Shown piece by piece: positions 54,145 through 63,639 of a stretch of 64,000 nucleotides of DNA. The stretch is from NCBI GenBank assembly GCA_045130475.1, contig JBGUPU010000040.1, forward strand, positions 1 through 64,000. Direction: 5' to 3'. Each line of letters opens with the position of its first letter. The first letter of the stretch is position 1. Position numbers and translations under genes: made by a program. The notes beneath the pieces were generated by a model, which worked only from the letters and a program-made list of their open reading frames with translations, was not told the DNA's origin and did no database searches. This DNA is from CAG-791 sp045130475. GTDB lineage: Bacteria > Bacillota > Clostridia > Lachnospirales > Lachnospiraceae.

Positions 54145-55824
54145 TCAATCTTCAATCACGCGGGTTGCCCATACGGCGTCTCGGTTTCCGATCGGGGTCG
54201 CTATGATACCACGGTTTTCACTGTAAGCTTCAATGGTCATGCCATCTCCTGCATACATGGCAACATGATATACATAGCCGTTGGCTGCAAAGAAAATCAG
54301 ATCTCCGGGTGCTGCATCGCTGACAGGAATCTGTGTTCCGTATCTGGACTGTGCATCAGCTACTCTGGGAATACTGTAACCAAACATGGAATAAAGCGTC
54401 TGGACGAAACCGGAACAATCAGCACCGTGTGTAAGGGATGTACCGCCCCATACATAAGGATTTCCGATACACTTTGCGGCAGCCTCTACGATCTCGGAAC
54501 GGATGCTGCTGTAAACTACAGCATCATGGACAGAGTTCAGTGTGTAATACAAAGCTTTATTTTCAGACGGAGCAATGTATTCTTCCGCTGAAGCCATGGA
54601 GACTTCTCCGTTTTCCTGAACGATTTTTTTAGCGGCGGAACCGGTCGTCAGGTCAGAAAGACGGGCAAATCCGCGGACATTGCCGGATTCGACATATGCC
54701 CATTTTTCATCAGCCTGCAGGAGCACATAACAGAGACTTCCGGGCGCAAGATGTCCGATCTCGCGTGCATCGTCAACAGTACTCTCCAGAATGGAAGTAT
54801 CTACATCGGCGACAGCATAGTTCTTGTCGACAACCGTTGACTTGGTTGTGCAGTGCCTGTATGTGAAAGCCTTGTTCTCGGAAGCCGGAATGATCTCCTC
54901 CGCGAAGGAAAGGAACTCACCGGAATTATCGGAACCGGAACCGCGGGTAATATCATCCTCTTTAATAAAGCCGCGTACATTGCCGGATTCAACATAAAGC
55001 CAGTCATCATCCTCTTCACTCAGAATATAAAGGATATCCTGGCCGGAAAGCTGACCTATTTCTCTGGAGAGGTCGTCCATATCCTCGTAGACAGGCTGCT
55101 TTTTGGCAGATACAGCAGGAACCTTATCAATCGTGAAGAAACGGAAATCGTTCTTCATGATGGAAAGTCCGGAAATAATATTCTGGCTGGCGATCAGGTC
55201 TGCATTTGAACCTCCGTAGTTCAATGCCTGATCGTATCCGGTCGGTGTCTCACCGGGATCCAGAGTTGTTTCTTTGTCTTTGTATTTCCCGTTCGGATCC
55301 ACAGGAATCGCAGTCTGCTCAGCGTCCCCGGTCTTTGCTTCGGCTGCAGCAGCTTCCTCGGTTGCGGCAGTATCAGAAGCAGGGGCCTGTGTGGAAGTAT
55401 CCGAAGGCAGCTGTGATGTGGAGTTGCTGCCGGGACTGCCTGTCCCATTCTGGGAAGACTGGTCCGAAGAGGGATTCTGTGTAGGATCTGCTGTCTGAGT
55501 ATCCTGATTGCCGCCTGTGCTGCTTCCGCTGCCGGAAGAATCTGCAGTACTGCTGCCGGTTGAAGGATTCTCCGGTACAACCGGTTCCGGTTCGGGTTCG
55601 GGCTGGGGTTCCGGTTCGGGTTCCGGCTCGGGTTCCGGCTCAGGCTCGGGTTCCGGCTCGGGTTCAGGTTCCGGCTCGGGTTCCGGTTCAGGCTCTGACA
55701 CCTCCGATGTCTGGCTATCAGATGCATATACAGTCATCGCAGGAGCTGCTGCTCCGATCACTGCGCTGAGTGCGATTGCTGTAAAATAGATGCCGGTTCT
55801 TTTCAATAACTCAATCCGTTTCAA
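54145..55824 (-). CDS. NlpC/P60 cell-wall hydrolase with Glu-Pro stalk and SH3-like domains
   Basis: A signal peptide (cleavage near residue 34, VYA-SDS) is followed by about 20 Glu-Pro dipeptides and a Ser/Thr/Gln-rich linker. Two SH3-like modules come next (each with WLYVESGNVRGF or WAYVESGNVRGF). The C-terminal NlpC/P60 domain has Cys470 (GADCSGFVQTLY) and His520 (VYHVAMYAGDG). It should cut peptidoglycan stem peptides. The start is TTG, with aaaggag eight bases upstream. It is the last gene of the minus-strand envelope cluster, before a large terminator. Confidence 0.9.
   Translation of the reverse strand: MKRIELLKRTGIYFTAIALSAVIGAAAPAMTVYASDSQTSEVSEPEPEPEPEPEPEPEPEPEPEPEPEPEPEPQPEPEPEPVVPENPSTGSSTADSSGSGSSTGGNQDTQTADPTQNPSSDQSSQNGTGSPGSNSTSQLPSDTSTQAPASDTAATEEAAAAEAKTGDAEQTAIPVDPNGKYKDKETTLDPGETPTGYDQALNYGGSNADLIASQNIISGLSIMKNDFRFFTIDKVPAVSAKKQPVYEDMDDLSREIGQLSGQDILYILSEEDDDWLYVESGNVRGFIKEDDITRGSGSDNSGEFLSFAEEIIPASENKAFTYRHCTTKSTVVDKNYAVADVDTSILESTVDDAREIGHLAPGSLCYVLLQADEKWAYVESGNVRGFARLSDLTTGSAAKKIVQENGEVSMASAEEYIAPSENKALYYTLNSVHDAVVYSSIRSEIVEAAAKCIGNPYVWGGTSLTHGADCSGFVQTLYSMFGYSIPRVADAQSRYGTQIPVSDAAPGDLIFFAANGYVYHVAMYAGDGMTIEAYSENRGIIATPIGNRDAVWATRVIED
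55584..55698. repeat. 6-bp-periodic repeat encoding Glu-Pro dipeptides
   Basis: On the minus strand, units of GARCCN encode Glu-Pro about 20 times with varied third bases and one Gln-Pro. The tract is a candidate for length variation between strains. Confidence 0.85.
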
Positions 55825-55922
55825 TGGTGAGACTCCTTTTTTGCAGCGATTCAGCTAATGCTGCACTATATTTACCTATGTGCATTCCGTTCTATGTGAA
55901 TTTCGCCCGGGTATTATCAAAA

Positions 55923-56564
55923 TTATTTTAAGGCCTCAAAATCATCAATCAGCTGTGTGATCAGATGAACAGTGCCGTCAATCCCAAGCAGGGAGGAATC
56001 GATACAGAAATCATAATTTTCCGCCCTTCCCCATTTGCCTGAAGAATAATAATTATAATAGCTCTGACGCTGACGATCGATTTTACTCATAAAATCGGTG
56101 ATCCGCTTGCCGTTCTGCTCCTGCTCATTGTACTCTGGATAGCTTCTGACGCGGCTGATACGGAATTCCTCGGATGCATGGATAAAAAGATTCAGCACAT
56201 CCTTGCGGTCAATAAGTGCCTCATCTGCACAGCGGCCGATAAATACACAGGGTCCTTCTTCTGCAAGAGATTTGATGGTCTCGAACTGGGCGAGAAAGAC
56301 TTTCTGGCTCAGCGGCATGTCCGTGAATGCAGCTGCAGCGCCATGACCAAAGGAATATGTGTCCATGACCAGATTATATAAAAAAGAACTTGTAGGACGT
56401 TCATCCTCTCTCTGGATGATTTCCTTGGCGAAACCGCTGTCTTTGGCGACACGCTTAAGGAGCTCACGATCATAAAATTTGATTCCGTAATGCTCAGCTA
56501 TCTTCTGCCCGATCTCGCGTCCGCCGGATCCATACTGCCTTCCAATCGTAATAATGGTTTTCAT
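55923..56564 (-). CDS. Cytidylate-kinase-like P-loop protein
   Basis: The N-terminus IITIGRQYGSGGREIGQKIA carries a P-loop (GSGG-E rather than GxxxxGK[ST]), typical of the cytidylate-kinase-like family common in Clostridia. The central part contains CVFIGRCADEAL and a lid-like Arg-rich stretch. The atypical P-loop lacks the usual Lys, so CMP kinase activity is uncertain. At 213 residues it is family length. The ribosome binding site aagggga precedes the ATG. It lies between an RluA-type gene and an NlpC/P60 gene. Confidence 0.8.
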   Translation of the reverse strand: MKTIITIGRQYGSGGREIGQKIAEHYGIKFYDRELLKRVAKDSGFAKEIIQREDERPTSSFLYNLVMDTYSFGHGAAAAFTDMPLSQKVFLAQFETIKSLAEEGPCVFIGRCADEALIDRKDVLNLFIHASEEFRISRVRSYPEYNEQEQNGKRITDFMSKIDRQRQSYYNYYSSGKWGRAENYDFCIDSSLLGIDGTVHLITQLIDDFEALK

Positions 56565-56667
56565 AAAAGTCCCCTTATTTTAATATAAGTTCAGTTTGAT
56601 GAACTGACCGACCAAATTTTCACCAAATAAATTATAGTATCAGAATAGCAGAAATGCAAATAATAAC

Positions 56668-57684
56668 TTATTTTTCAGGGGTTTTATTAGATAGAATTTT
56701 GAGGATTTTCTCAAAATATTCCGGGAGAGGCGCGCTGGTCTCAATATATTCACCGCTGACGGGGTGTACAAAACCTAGTACCTGGGCGTGCAGGCATTGC
56801 CCATATGTTGTGAAGGGGGATTTTTTGCGGCTGCCGTATACAGAATCTCCGAGCAGGGGGTGTCTGGCCCATGCCATGTGTACCCTGATCTGGTGTGTCC
56901 TGCCGGTCTCCAGCCGGCATTCTACGTAGGTATAGTCGCCGAAACGCTCCAGCACGCGGACATGTGTGACAGCGTTCTTTCCATCCGGACGGATAGCCAT
57001 TTTTTTGCGGTCAGAGGGATCCCGTCCGATGGGCTGGGATATAGTGAGCTCATCCTGCTTAATATTACCGAGGACGATTGCCCTGTATCTTCTGACGATG
57101 GAATGTTCGGCGAGCTGTGCGGCGATGCTTCTGTGAGAGGCATCATTTTTACAGACTATGATACTTCCTGTGGTATCTTTATCAATGCGGTGTACAATTC
57201 CGGGACGAAGTACACCGTTGATTCCGGACAAGCTTCCCTTGCAATGAAAAAGGACTGCATTGACAAGAGTCCCGCTGTAGTGACCTGCAGCCGGATGAAC
57301 AACCATATCCTTTGGTTTGTTTACGACAAGAACATCATTATCTTCATAGAGGATATCAAGGGGAATATCTTCCGGGAGAATGTCCGGAAGAACCTGAACG
57401 GGAAGAAAAACTGACACAGTTTCTCCGCCGCATACTATAAGGCTGGGTTTGACGGCTTTTTGTTTATTTGAGGGATCTGTGAGAGATATATAACCGTCTT
57501 TGATCAATTTCTTTATATAGCTGCGGGATTGGCCGGGAATGGAATCTGAAATCACTTTGTCCAGGCGTTCTCCTGCCCGATCCGGCCCGACCACGAATGA
57601 AAAGCGGTCGCCGGCAGCGGGATCGACCTGTGCATTTTCATCATACTCTACCTGCGGAAGGTCTGTTTTGTCTTGAATTGTCAT
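56668..57684 (-). CDS. RluA-family 23S rRNA pseudouridine synthase
   Basis: An N-terminal S4 RNA-binding domain (GERLDKVISDSIPGQSRSYI) precedes the synthase domain. The catalytic Asp lies in HRIDKDTTGSIIVCKND and the motif GRTHQIRVHM is intact. The closest functional pattern is RluD (position 1911/1915/1917), but RluA-type substrate specificity cannot be fixed from sequence. It directly follows lspA, a classic Firmicute pair. Confidence 0.92.
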   Translation of the reverse strand: MTIQDKTDLPQVEYDENAQVDPAAGDRFSFVVGPDRAGERLDKVISDSIPGQSRSYIKKLIKDGYISLTDPSNKQKAVKPSLIVCGGETVSVFLPVQVLPDILPEDIPLDILYEDNDVLVVNKPKDMVVHPAAGHYSGTLVNAVLFHCKGSLSGINGVLRPGIVHRIDKDTTGSIIVCKNDASHRSIAAQLAEHSIVRRYRAIVLGNIKQDELTISQPIGRDPSDRKKMAIRPDGKNAVTHVRVLERFGDYTYVECRLETGRTHQIRVHMAWARHPLLGDSVYGSRKKSPFTTYGQCLHAQVLGFVHPVSGEYIETSAPLPEYFEKILKILSNKTPEK

Positions 57685-57708
57685 AGATTATCCTTATATA
57701 CCATGTGA

Positions 57709-58287
57709 TTATTTCAGGAAGGCAAAATCGTCATCTTCCTTATAGTAGAACAGAGCCAGAAACAGCAGAACAAAGGTCGCGCATGTGATATAGATATCAG
57801 CGACGTTAAATACTGGAAAATCAATCAGGCAGAAATAAATAAAATCCCGTACATAAGAAAAAAGCAGGCGGTCGATAAAATTGCCTACGGCACCTGCGGC
57901 AATGAAACACAGTATTATTCGCATTGGCAGGAAGCGGCGGTCTGCGGGGGTGCGGACAAGAAAATAAATGATCGCTGCCAGGGCTGCAAGTGTAATGATC
58001 ACAAAGAATGGAAGTGCGTTTTGAAGTATGCCGAAGGCAGCCCCGTGATTCTCAACATAGGTGAACTGCAGTACTCCTTTGATCAGAGGGATACTGTGTC
58101 CGTCCGAAAGGACGTCTACAGCTATTATTTTTGTGATCTGATCGATCACAATAAGTACAGCTGTCAGTATGAGGCATCTGAAAAGTGTTCCGGGATTTGC
58201 AGCCGGCTTCTTTACAGATGCAGGGGGAATGTCCTTACCTGAATGCTGACTGGTATGAGAAGTACTGCCCTGTTCCTGTTTATCCAT
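57709..58287 (-). CDS. lspA: Lipoprotein signal peptidase (signal peptidase II)
   Basis: Four TM helices and the two catalytic Asp regions are present: GNFIDRLLFSYVRDFIYF and FNVADIYI. It removes lipoprotein signal peptides after lipid attachment. The ATG at 58287 is chosen with agagga upstream; an upstream extension would add 49 residues without membrane logic. About 45 hydrophilic residues remain before the first helix, somewhat longer than usual. Its substrates would include the lipoprotein-type proteins seen elsewhere in this window. Confidence 0.93.
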   Translation of the reverse strand: MDKQEQGSTSHTSQHSGKDIPPASVKKPAANPGTLFRCLILTAVLIVIDQITKIIAVDVLSDGHSIPLIKGVLQFTYVENHGAAFGILQNALPFFVIITLAALAAIIYFLVRTPADRRFLPMRIILCFIAAGAVGNFIDRLLFSYVRDFIYFCLIDFPVFNVADIYITCATFVLLFLALFYYKEDDDFAFLK

Positions 58288-58387
58288 ATAATATGATTCC
58301 TCTAATAATCTTGTGAGAGCGAGCTCGACGCGTCTCAATGTTGATTTGGATGTGCATGGCTCATTGCTATCGCGCACATTGCTAACG

Positions 58388-58419
58388 CACAAAAAGCCAT
58401 GACGGCAGACCGCCATGGC
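58388..58419 (-). terminator. Terminator after sepF (minus strand)
   Basis: On the minus strand the stem gccatggcgg / ccgtcatggc, with a three- to four-base loop, is followed by tttttgtgcg. It separates sepF from lspA. Confidence 0.75.
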
Positions 58420-58449
58420 AAAATCAAAATTCAACTGATAGGAAATCCC

Positions 58450-59007
58450 TTATCTGCCTGTAAAGGGCATATCGAGGGCTGAGCTGCCATCCTGGTCTGC
58501 GCCGGTGGGGATAGAGATATCTCCGCTGATATCGACGGAAGAAGGAGTAATGACAAAGATATAATGGGAAATCTTCATAACATTACCCTGTACTGCGTAG
58601 CAGGAACCGGATGTGAAGTCGATGATTCGCTGTGCGATATCAACATCGAGGCCCTCAAGGTTCAGTACAACGGTACTGCCCTGAAGGATCAGATCCGTAA
58701 CATCACGGGCATCGTTTACAGAAGTGGGCTTTACAATACATACTTCCATTCCGGATTCGGAATACTGGCGTTTGACATTGGATCTGGGAGCAGAGGCTGT
58801 ATCACGTTCGGGCATAGTGCGTCTCCTTACTGGTCTGGGTGCTGGAGTATTATCCATTTCTTCCATTTCTTCATCTTCTTTCCCGTAGTCTGCATCAGCA
58901 GTCTCAGGTTCTTCTCCGTAATATTCTTCCTCTTCGTTCTCGTTTTCTCCGTCGTACGGATCGTCATTGAATTTCATAGCGTTGATGAGTTTGTCCATTA
59001 CACTCAT
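58450..59007 (-). CDS. sepF: Cell division protein SepF
   Basis: The N-terminus MSVMDKLINAMKF is a membrane-targeting amphipathic helix. A long acidic linker (about residues 15-85) leads to the SepF core with VCIVKPTSVNDARDVTD and GSTVVLNLEGLDVDIAQRIIDF. SepF tethers FtsZ to the membrane and bundles it. The ATG at 59007 has a perfect aggaggt upstream; a longer frame to 59067 lacks one. Confidence 0.95.
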   Translation of the reverse strand: MSVMDKLINAMKFNDDPYDGENENEEEEYYGEEPETADADYGKEDEEMEEMDNTPAPRPVRRRTMPERDTASAPRSNVKRQYSESGMEVCIVKPTSVNDARDVTDLILQGSTVVLNLEGLDVDIAQRIIDFTSGSCYAVQGNVMKISHYIFVITPSSVDISGDISIPTGADQDGSSALDMPFTGR

Positions 59008-59108
59008 AGGTGAAACCTCCTGTCTGATCGATTCCTGAACGGAATCAATATCATGCCCCGAGAGCACGCCCTTCAGCGTGCAGGGCTGTATAGTGCAAAA
59101 TCATGCTG

Positions 59109-59801
59109 TCATACAGCATAATTTCGTTGTCCGAAAATAGCTGTTCCGACACGGATATGTGTCGCACCTTCTTCGATGGCGACTTCAAAATCTCCGGTCA
59201 TTCCCATTGATAGAACAGTCATAGAGACATTATCAATGGATTGACGGTCGATGTCAACAGCTAATTCCCGTAAGTTCCTGAAAAAAACACGATTGGTTTC
59301 CGGATCATCCGTATAGGGGGCAACTGTCATAAGGCCATTGATATGGATACCGGGAAGCGGGGCAATTTCCTTCACCATGGCCAGAACATTATCGTAGTCA
59401 AGACCGAATTTGCTCTCCTCTCCCGCAGCGTTGATTTCGATCAGAATATCCATGACGCGGCCGGCCTTGACAGCTTCTTTGCTGATCGCTTTTGCCAGGT
59501 GGACGCTGTCGACACTGTGGATCATGACAACCTTATCCATCAGGTATTTTACCTTGTTGGTCTGCAGGTGACCGATCATATGCCACTGTATATCTTCGGG
59601 GAGCTGCGGAAACTTGTCATTGATCTCCTGAACGCGGTTTTCACCGAAAGAACGCTGCCCTGCATCATAGGCTTCTCTGAGGTCTTCCACCGGCATGGTC
59701 TTGGTGACACAGATCAGTGTTACCTCTTCACGTTTTCTTCCGACCCTTTCACAGGCCTTTTGTATACGGGTTTCCACGTTTTTTATATTTTCAGCAATCA
59801 T
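59109..59801 (-). CDS. YggS-family PLP-binding protein
   Basis: A type III-fold PLP protein with the cofactor Lys in VTLICVTKTMP and the phosphate loop near LSMGMTGDFEVAIEEG. Family members keep PLP and amino-acid balance and have no clear catalytic reaction. The ATG at 59801 has aaaggag five bases upstream, so the 18-residue upstream extension is rejected. Its place before sepF is conserved in Firmicutes. Confidence 0.93.
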   Translation of the reverse strand: MIAENIKNVETRIQKACERVGRKREEVTLICVTKTMPVEDLREAYDAGQRSFGENRVQEINDKFPQLPEDIQWHMIGHLQTNKVKYLMDKVVMIHSVDSVHLAKAISKEAVKAGRVMDILIEINAAGEESKFGLDYDNVLAMVKEIAPLPGIHINGLMTVAPYTDDPETNRVFFRNLRELAVDIDRQSIDNVSMTVLSMGMTGDFEVAIEEGATHIRVGTAIFGQRNYAV

Positions 59802-59851
59802 TTTTGCTCCTTTATATGCCGGGAACCGATCCCTGGGGCAGTGGAGGCGGA

Positions 59852-61231
59852 TCAATAGTTATTAAAGCGGATGGAGTCCGCGTGCAGAACGATATAATCG
59901 TATTCCTGAAGTCCATAATACTGGTTGGACGAAACAATGGAATAGTCACTGTTCTGCATGATGACCTTCACTTCCCTGAAATCAGGGTATCCCTTATTGA
60001 TATAGTAAACACCGATCAGTTTTTGCTTTTTGCCTAGTGTGAACTGGTCAGTGGAATTGGGCCGCTCCAGAATCTCACCGTCTCTCAGGACAGAATTATC
60101 GAGATAATATTCATCATCAGTCTCACTGTAGGGCACTGCAGCAATAAATCTGGTTCCCTGGCTGTTGCTTCCCGAGCCCGTGTAGACACGAAGGAGAACG
60201 CCCAGCTGACCGTTGGAGCCTTCAAAGATATATTCCTTGGGGACAAGGAAGAAATCACCGGTGGTGATGGCACTGTTGGGGATTTTCAGACCCTTCTCTT
60301 CGTTTGAAAGGATCTCAATATCTACAAATCTGTCTGTGCAGTATGATTCCATTGAGTTTGAAAACTTTAAGTTGACCATTCTGCTGTCTTCCTGTCCTTT
60401 GGGATTCTCTACACTTGCCCAGGAGGAGTAATTGTTTTTCAGAAAACGGACTTCGACGTTTTTTGCCTCTTTGAGTCTTCGGGCTTCTTCAACATTGTCC
60501 GTCAGAATTGCTATGGACCAGTTCTCGTTGGTGACAAGCCTGAAAGCGGGCTTTCCTTTTTTGATCTGCTGACCGTTCTGCAGCTGAACCTTACGGCAGC
60601 CGGAGCTGTCAAAATCCTTTTCTGTGAGCTTGTCAAAAGTCTTTCCGCTGTAATTGTCATAGGAATAGACAATGGCACCGGTCTGTCTGGCACTGACAGT
60701 ATGGATCGTTGTTGAATCAAGATTTTTTATGCTGGTGAGAATTGCTCTGTTGCTGATCTTCTGCGCCTGGCTGGAGGATGCGCTCTTGTAATCGTAGACC
60801 GCATAGAATCTGTCAGGGTTGAAATTCTCTATGAAGCGTATGGTCTGTTTGCGGAAGGTCTCCAGATCCTTTTCGGTGAAATAATCTCCCGCCTTCATAT
60901 TGGCGTCCGCGTAATCGGCAATCTCACCGGATTCATCGACAGAGTAGACCAGACCGCCGACCGGTACATGATCAGTCTCTTTATTATAGTAGTTGATATG
61001 TCCTGTAAAACGGCTGTTGACAATCGTTTCTTCCCGCAGTGCAATTCCTCTGTAAGTGGCGTTTTCCGAGAGTGTTCCCATGCGCACTTCATAGACCTCC
61101 GTTTTATCGGAGGTGACGTACAGAATTATACTGGCGAATATATAGATGAGGATGATAAAAAAAATGACCATGCCGATATCTATATGTATCAGCTGCCCTA
61201 TTCGGCTCAAACGCCCTCTTTTGTCTTCCAT
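59852..61231 (-). CDS. HlyD-like membrane-anchored protein in the division cluster
   Basis: One N-terminal TM helix (about residues 20-42) is followed by a large extracytoplasmic region. It has the split lipoyl/barrel-sandwich arrangement of HlyD-type adaptor proteins (TGHINYYNKETDHVPVGGLV, LQNGQQIKKGKPAFRLVTN). No ABC transporter or outer-membrane partner is adjacent, and the organism type is Gram-positive, so export is uncertain. Its place next to YggS and SepF genes suggests a role in the division-site envelope. The start at 61231 has a weak ribosome binding site (acggaa). Confidence 0.75.
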   Translation of the reverse strand: MEDKRGRLSRIGQLIHIDIGMVIFFIILIYIFASIILYVTSDKTEVYEVRMGTLSENATYRGIALREETIVNSRFTGHINYYNKETDHVPVGGLVYSVDESGEIADYADANMKAGDYFTEKDLETFRKQTIRFIENFNPDRFYAVYDYKSASSSQAQKISNRAILTSIKNLDSTTIHTVSARQTGAIVYSYDNYSGKTFDKLTEKDFDSSGCRKVQLQNGQQIKKGKPAFRLVTNENWSIAILTDNVEEARRLKEAKNVEVRFLKNNYSSWASVENPKGQEDSRMVNLKFSNSMESYCTDRFVDIEILSNEEKGLKIPNSAITTGDFFLVPKEYIFEGSNGQLGVLLRVYTGSGSNSQGTRFIAAVPYSETDDEYYLDNSVLRDGEILERPNSTDQFTLGKKQKLIGVYYINKGYPDFREVKVIMQNSDYSIVSSNQYYGLQEYDYIVLHADSIRFNNY

Positions 61232-61350
61232 ATCCAAAAATTCCGTTCTTTGCACCCGTTAAGGGACATATTAATCAGTCTTAAACAATGGACATTGGTA
61301 TCCTGGTCTATTGTCATGGCTTTCGGTTAAATGTGACCGGAAGCATTTCT

Positions 61351-61386
61351 AAAAAGCGGGCAGGGGCAATGTTCCTGCCCCTGCCC
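61351..61386 (-). terminator. Terminator after the P-loop protein gene (minus strand)
   Basis: The perfect stem gggcaggggca / tgcccctgccc is followed on the minus strand by gcttttt. Confidence 0.85.
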
Positions 61387-61417
61387 TGACATACCTGCCT
61401 GTATGATGATTCTTAAA

Positions 61418-61837
61418 TCAGAGTGAAACTATCACGAGTTCCTGCATCTCTTCGGGAATCTCGTGGTCATCCACGGAAATGCTGATGAAGAAATCAACAT
61501 TGAATTTTTCACTCAGTTTCTGAAGCCTGCTGATAGCAGGTGCAAAATCTGCGTTCTCAAGGTTGGAAATATTGAGAAAGCTATCAAAATACATCTGTTC
61601 AAGATCGTGATCCTGAGAAATAATACCGCTCACAAAGCCAAGGAACTGATCATCATTTTCGACCATATAATCGTTTACATTGATCAGGCGGATCCTGTTG
61701 TTGAGTTCATACATATGCTGAGAACTTTTATCAAGGTAGCAGATACTTCCGAGAATTTCCTTTACAGCCCCGTTCGCCTTGTTAAGCATCCACTTCGTCT
61801 TTCCTTTGCCCTTGTTGCCGGTGATCAGATGAACCAT
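61418..61837 (-). CDS. Small P-loop NTPase of unknown role
   Basis: A 139-residue protein starts with strand MVHLITGNKGKGKTKWMLN, a clear Walker A motif. A Walker B-like segment (NVDFFISISVDDHE) lies near the end. There are no TM helices. The start is supported by aggaggt eight bases upstream. Similar short ATP-binding proteins are sometimes named PilT-like, but the pilus-motor domain is missing. It has its own promoter and terminator. Confidence 0.7.
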   Translation of the reverse strand: MVHLITGNKGKGKTKWMLNKANGAVKEILGSICYLDKSSQHMYELNNRIRLINVNDYMVENDDQFLGFVSGIISQDHDLEQMYFDSFLNISNLENADFAPAISRLQKLSEKFNVDFFISISVDDHEIPEEMQELVIVSL

Positions 61838-61936
61838 TTGACGAAACCTCCTACTATTAAATTGTTGCAGCAATACAATACTCCTTGCAGACTATTGTAT
61901 CCTTCGAAATGCTGAAGGAGCATCTCTCAGAGCTTT

Positions 61937-61965
61937 ATTATAGATGAATTATTAGCAAAAAACAA
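61937..61965 (-). promoter_or_regulatory. Sigma-A promoter for the P-loop protein gene (minus strand)
   Basis: On the minus strand TTGTTT (61965-61960) and TATAAT (61942-61937) are 17 bases apart, about 100 bases upstream of the start codon. Confidence 0.7.
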
Positions 61966-62044
61966 TTGATTCAGTCTTAAAATAAGTGAAAGAACTGTTA
62001 ACGTTTTTTCTCCTGAAACTGAAATTACAGGATATCGACCTGTT

Positions 62045-63085
62045 TTAAGGCTCATAGCCTCGTTCTTTTCGCAGAAGCCGGTTCATAGACGTATAAACTT
62101 CGTTTCCGTCCACTGCACCAAGAACGACCGAAATGAATTCCCTGTCGTCAGCATTTTTGGAAAGAAGGATCAGACAGGAGCCGGCCTGATCGGTCGTACC
62201 TGTTTTTCCTCCCAAAACCTTGATTTTCGCAGGGGGATTTACGTATCCCATCAGGTAGTTATCTGTGGAGGGAACCTCGATTGCACGGATTTCACCGTGC
62301 TTGTCGTGAAAAACGGTTGAATAGTAGTCTATATCGATCAGTTCACGAAACTTAGGGTATTTCAGGCATTCATTGAAGATGAGGTAGAGATCGTACGCAG
62401 TCGTGTAGTGATCCTCATCGTGCAGGCCGTGCGGATTGACAAAGTGTGTGTGGGTCGCACCGAGCTTTGCTGCTTCCTCATTCATCATGTCGATGAAATC
62501 GTCATAGTCCCTTCCTACATGCTCTGCGATCAGGACTGCAGCATCATTGGCCGAATAAACCATCAGATAATGAAGAGCCTGATCAAGAGTCATTTGATCG
62601 CCTTTTTCAATGCCGATTTTCTGTGCCTGCCATTCCATATCGGGAACATGGGAGGAGGCCGTCAGCATCTGGTCCATATCGCCGCCGTATTTAATGGCCA
62701 GGAGCGCGGTCATGATCTTTGTAATACTCGCGGGATACAGTTTCTTTGTGATGTTATTTTCTATAACGGTTCTGCCTTTTTTTATTTCAAACAGTCCGGA
62801 TGCATAGAGCTGTCCGACATCCAGAGAACTGCCTTCTCCGGGGACAGCCAGATCTTCCGCATACAATTTCGCTTTTTCGCTGAAGTCTGCGGAAACCGTG
62901 GATAAGCCCGTCAAAGAATAACTGCTGCGGTTGACATTGTCGCTGTAGGACGAAATATATCCCCTGCTGCAGCCTGTCATCAGAAAGACAGAGGCCATTA
63001 TAATAAATGCGCATAAAAACCGCACAGGTCTGACGCTTTTCTTAACAGCAGCGCCTGTGCGGAAATATTTCTTAAATATATACAT
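62045..63085 (-). CDS. D-alanyl-D-alanine carboxypeptidase (S11 / DacA family)
   Basis: The three penicillin-binding motifs are present: YPASITKIM (Ser-x-x-Lys), YSANDAA (Ser-x-Asn) and GGKTGTT (Lys-Thr-Gly). The N-terminus has a lipobox-like VFLMTGC, so it may be a lipoprotein anchored outside the membrane. It trims the terminal D-Ala from peptidoglycan peptides. The start is uncertain: the ATG at 63085 has gggagtg about 12 bases upstream, and a GTG at 63100 is too close to it. Confidence 0.92.
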   Translation of the reverse strand: MYIFKKYFRTGAAVKKSVRPVRFLCAFIIMASVFLMTGCSRGYISSYSDNVNRSSYSLTGLSTVSADFSEKAKLYAEDLAVPGEGSSLDVGQLYASGLFEIKKGRTVIENNITKKLYPASITKIMTALLAIKYGGDMDQMLTASSHVPDMEWQAQKIGIEKGDQMTLDQALHYLMVYSANDAAVLIAEHVGRDYDDFIDMMNEEAAKLGATHTHFVNPHGLHDEDHYTTAYDLYLIFNECLKYPKFRELIDIDYYSTVFHDKHGEIRAIEVPSTDNYLMGYVNPPAKIKVLGGKTGTTDQAGSCLILLSKNADDREFISVVLGAVDGNEVYTSMNRLLRKERGYEP

Positions 63086-63156
63086 ATATAAGGTTATCAC
63101 TCCCGTTCACAGATATACACAGATAAAATGTGTAACCTGTACACAAATCTTATCCT

Positions 63157-63552
63157 TTATTTGTAGATTTCACGCCATTCCATGTCGCCCCTGTCAAGAG
63201 ATTTGACCAGAAGTTCCGCAGTTGCCAGGTTGGTGGCAAGGGGAATATTGTGCATATCGCACAGGCGGACAACAATATTGACATCGGGCTCATGACGTTT
63301 GGCTGTAAGCGGATCGCGCAGGAAAATAACCAGATCGATCTCGTTATGTTCGATCTGCGCACCAATCTGCTGCATTCCGCCCAGATGACCCGCCAGAAGC
63401 TTATGGATATTCAGATTGGTCACTTCTTCGATCAATCTTCCCGTTGTTCCTGTAGCGCAAACCTCATTTTTTGCGAGAATGCCCCTGTATGCTATGCAGA
63501 AATTTTGCATCAGTTTCTTTTTTGCATCATGTGCAATTAATGCGATTCTCAT
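63157..63552 (-). CDS. mgsA: Methylglyoxal synthase
   Basis: The protein MRIALIAHDAKKKLM has the N-terminal Asp/His region, ATGTTGRLIEE the phosphate-binding loop, and LRDPLTAKRHEPDV the catalytic Asp/His segment. It converts dihydroxyacetone phosphate to methylglyoxal under phosphate limitation. Its 131-residue length is normal. It follows rodA, a neighbour pair common in Lachnospiraceae. Confidence 0.96.
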   Translation of the reverse strand: MRIALIAHDAKKKLMQNFCIAYRGILAKNEVCATGTTGRLIEEVTNLNIHKLLAGHLGGMQQIGAQIEHNEIDLVIFLRDPLTAKRHEPDVNIVVRLCDMHNIPLATNLATAELLVKSLDRGDMEWREIYK

Positions 63553-63639
63553 CTGCTACCCCGCTTTACTTCATCTTGATGTATCAATAAACTGAACGGC
63601 CTGTTGGCAGCTAAACATTACATATCAATTATCAATCAG

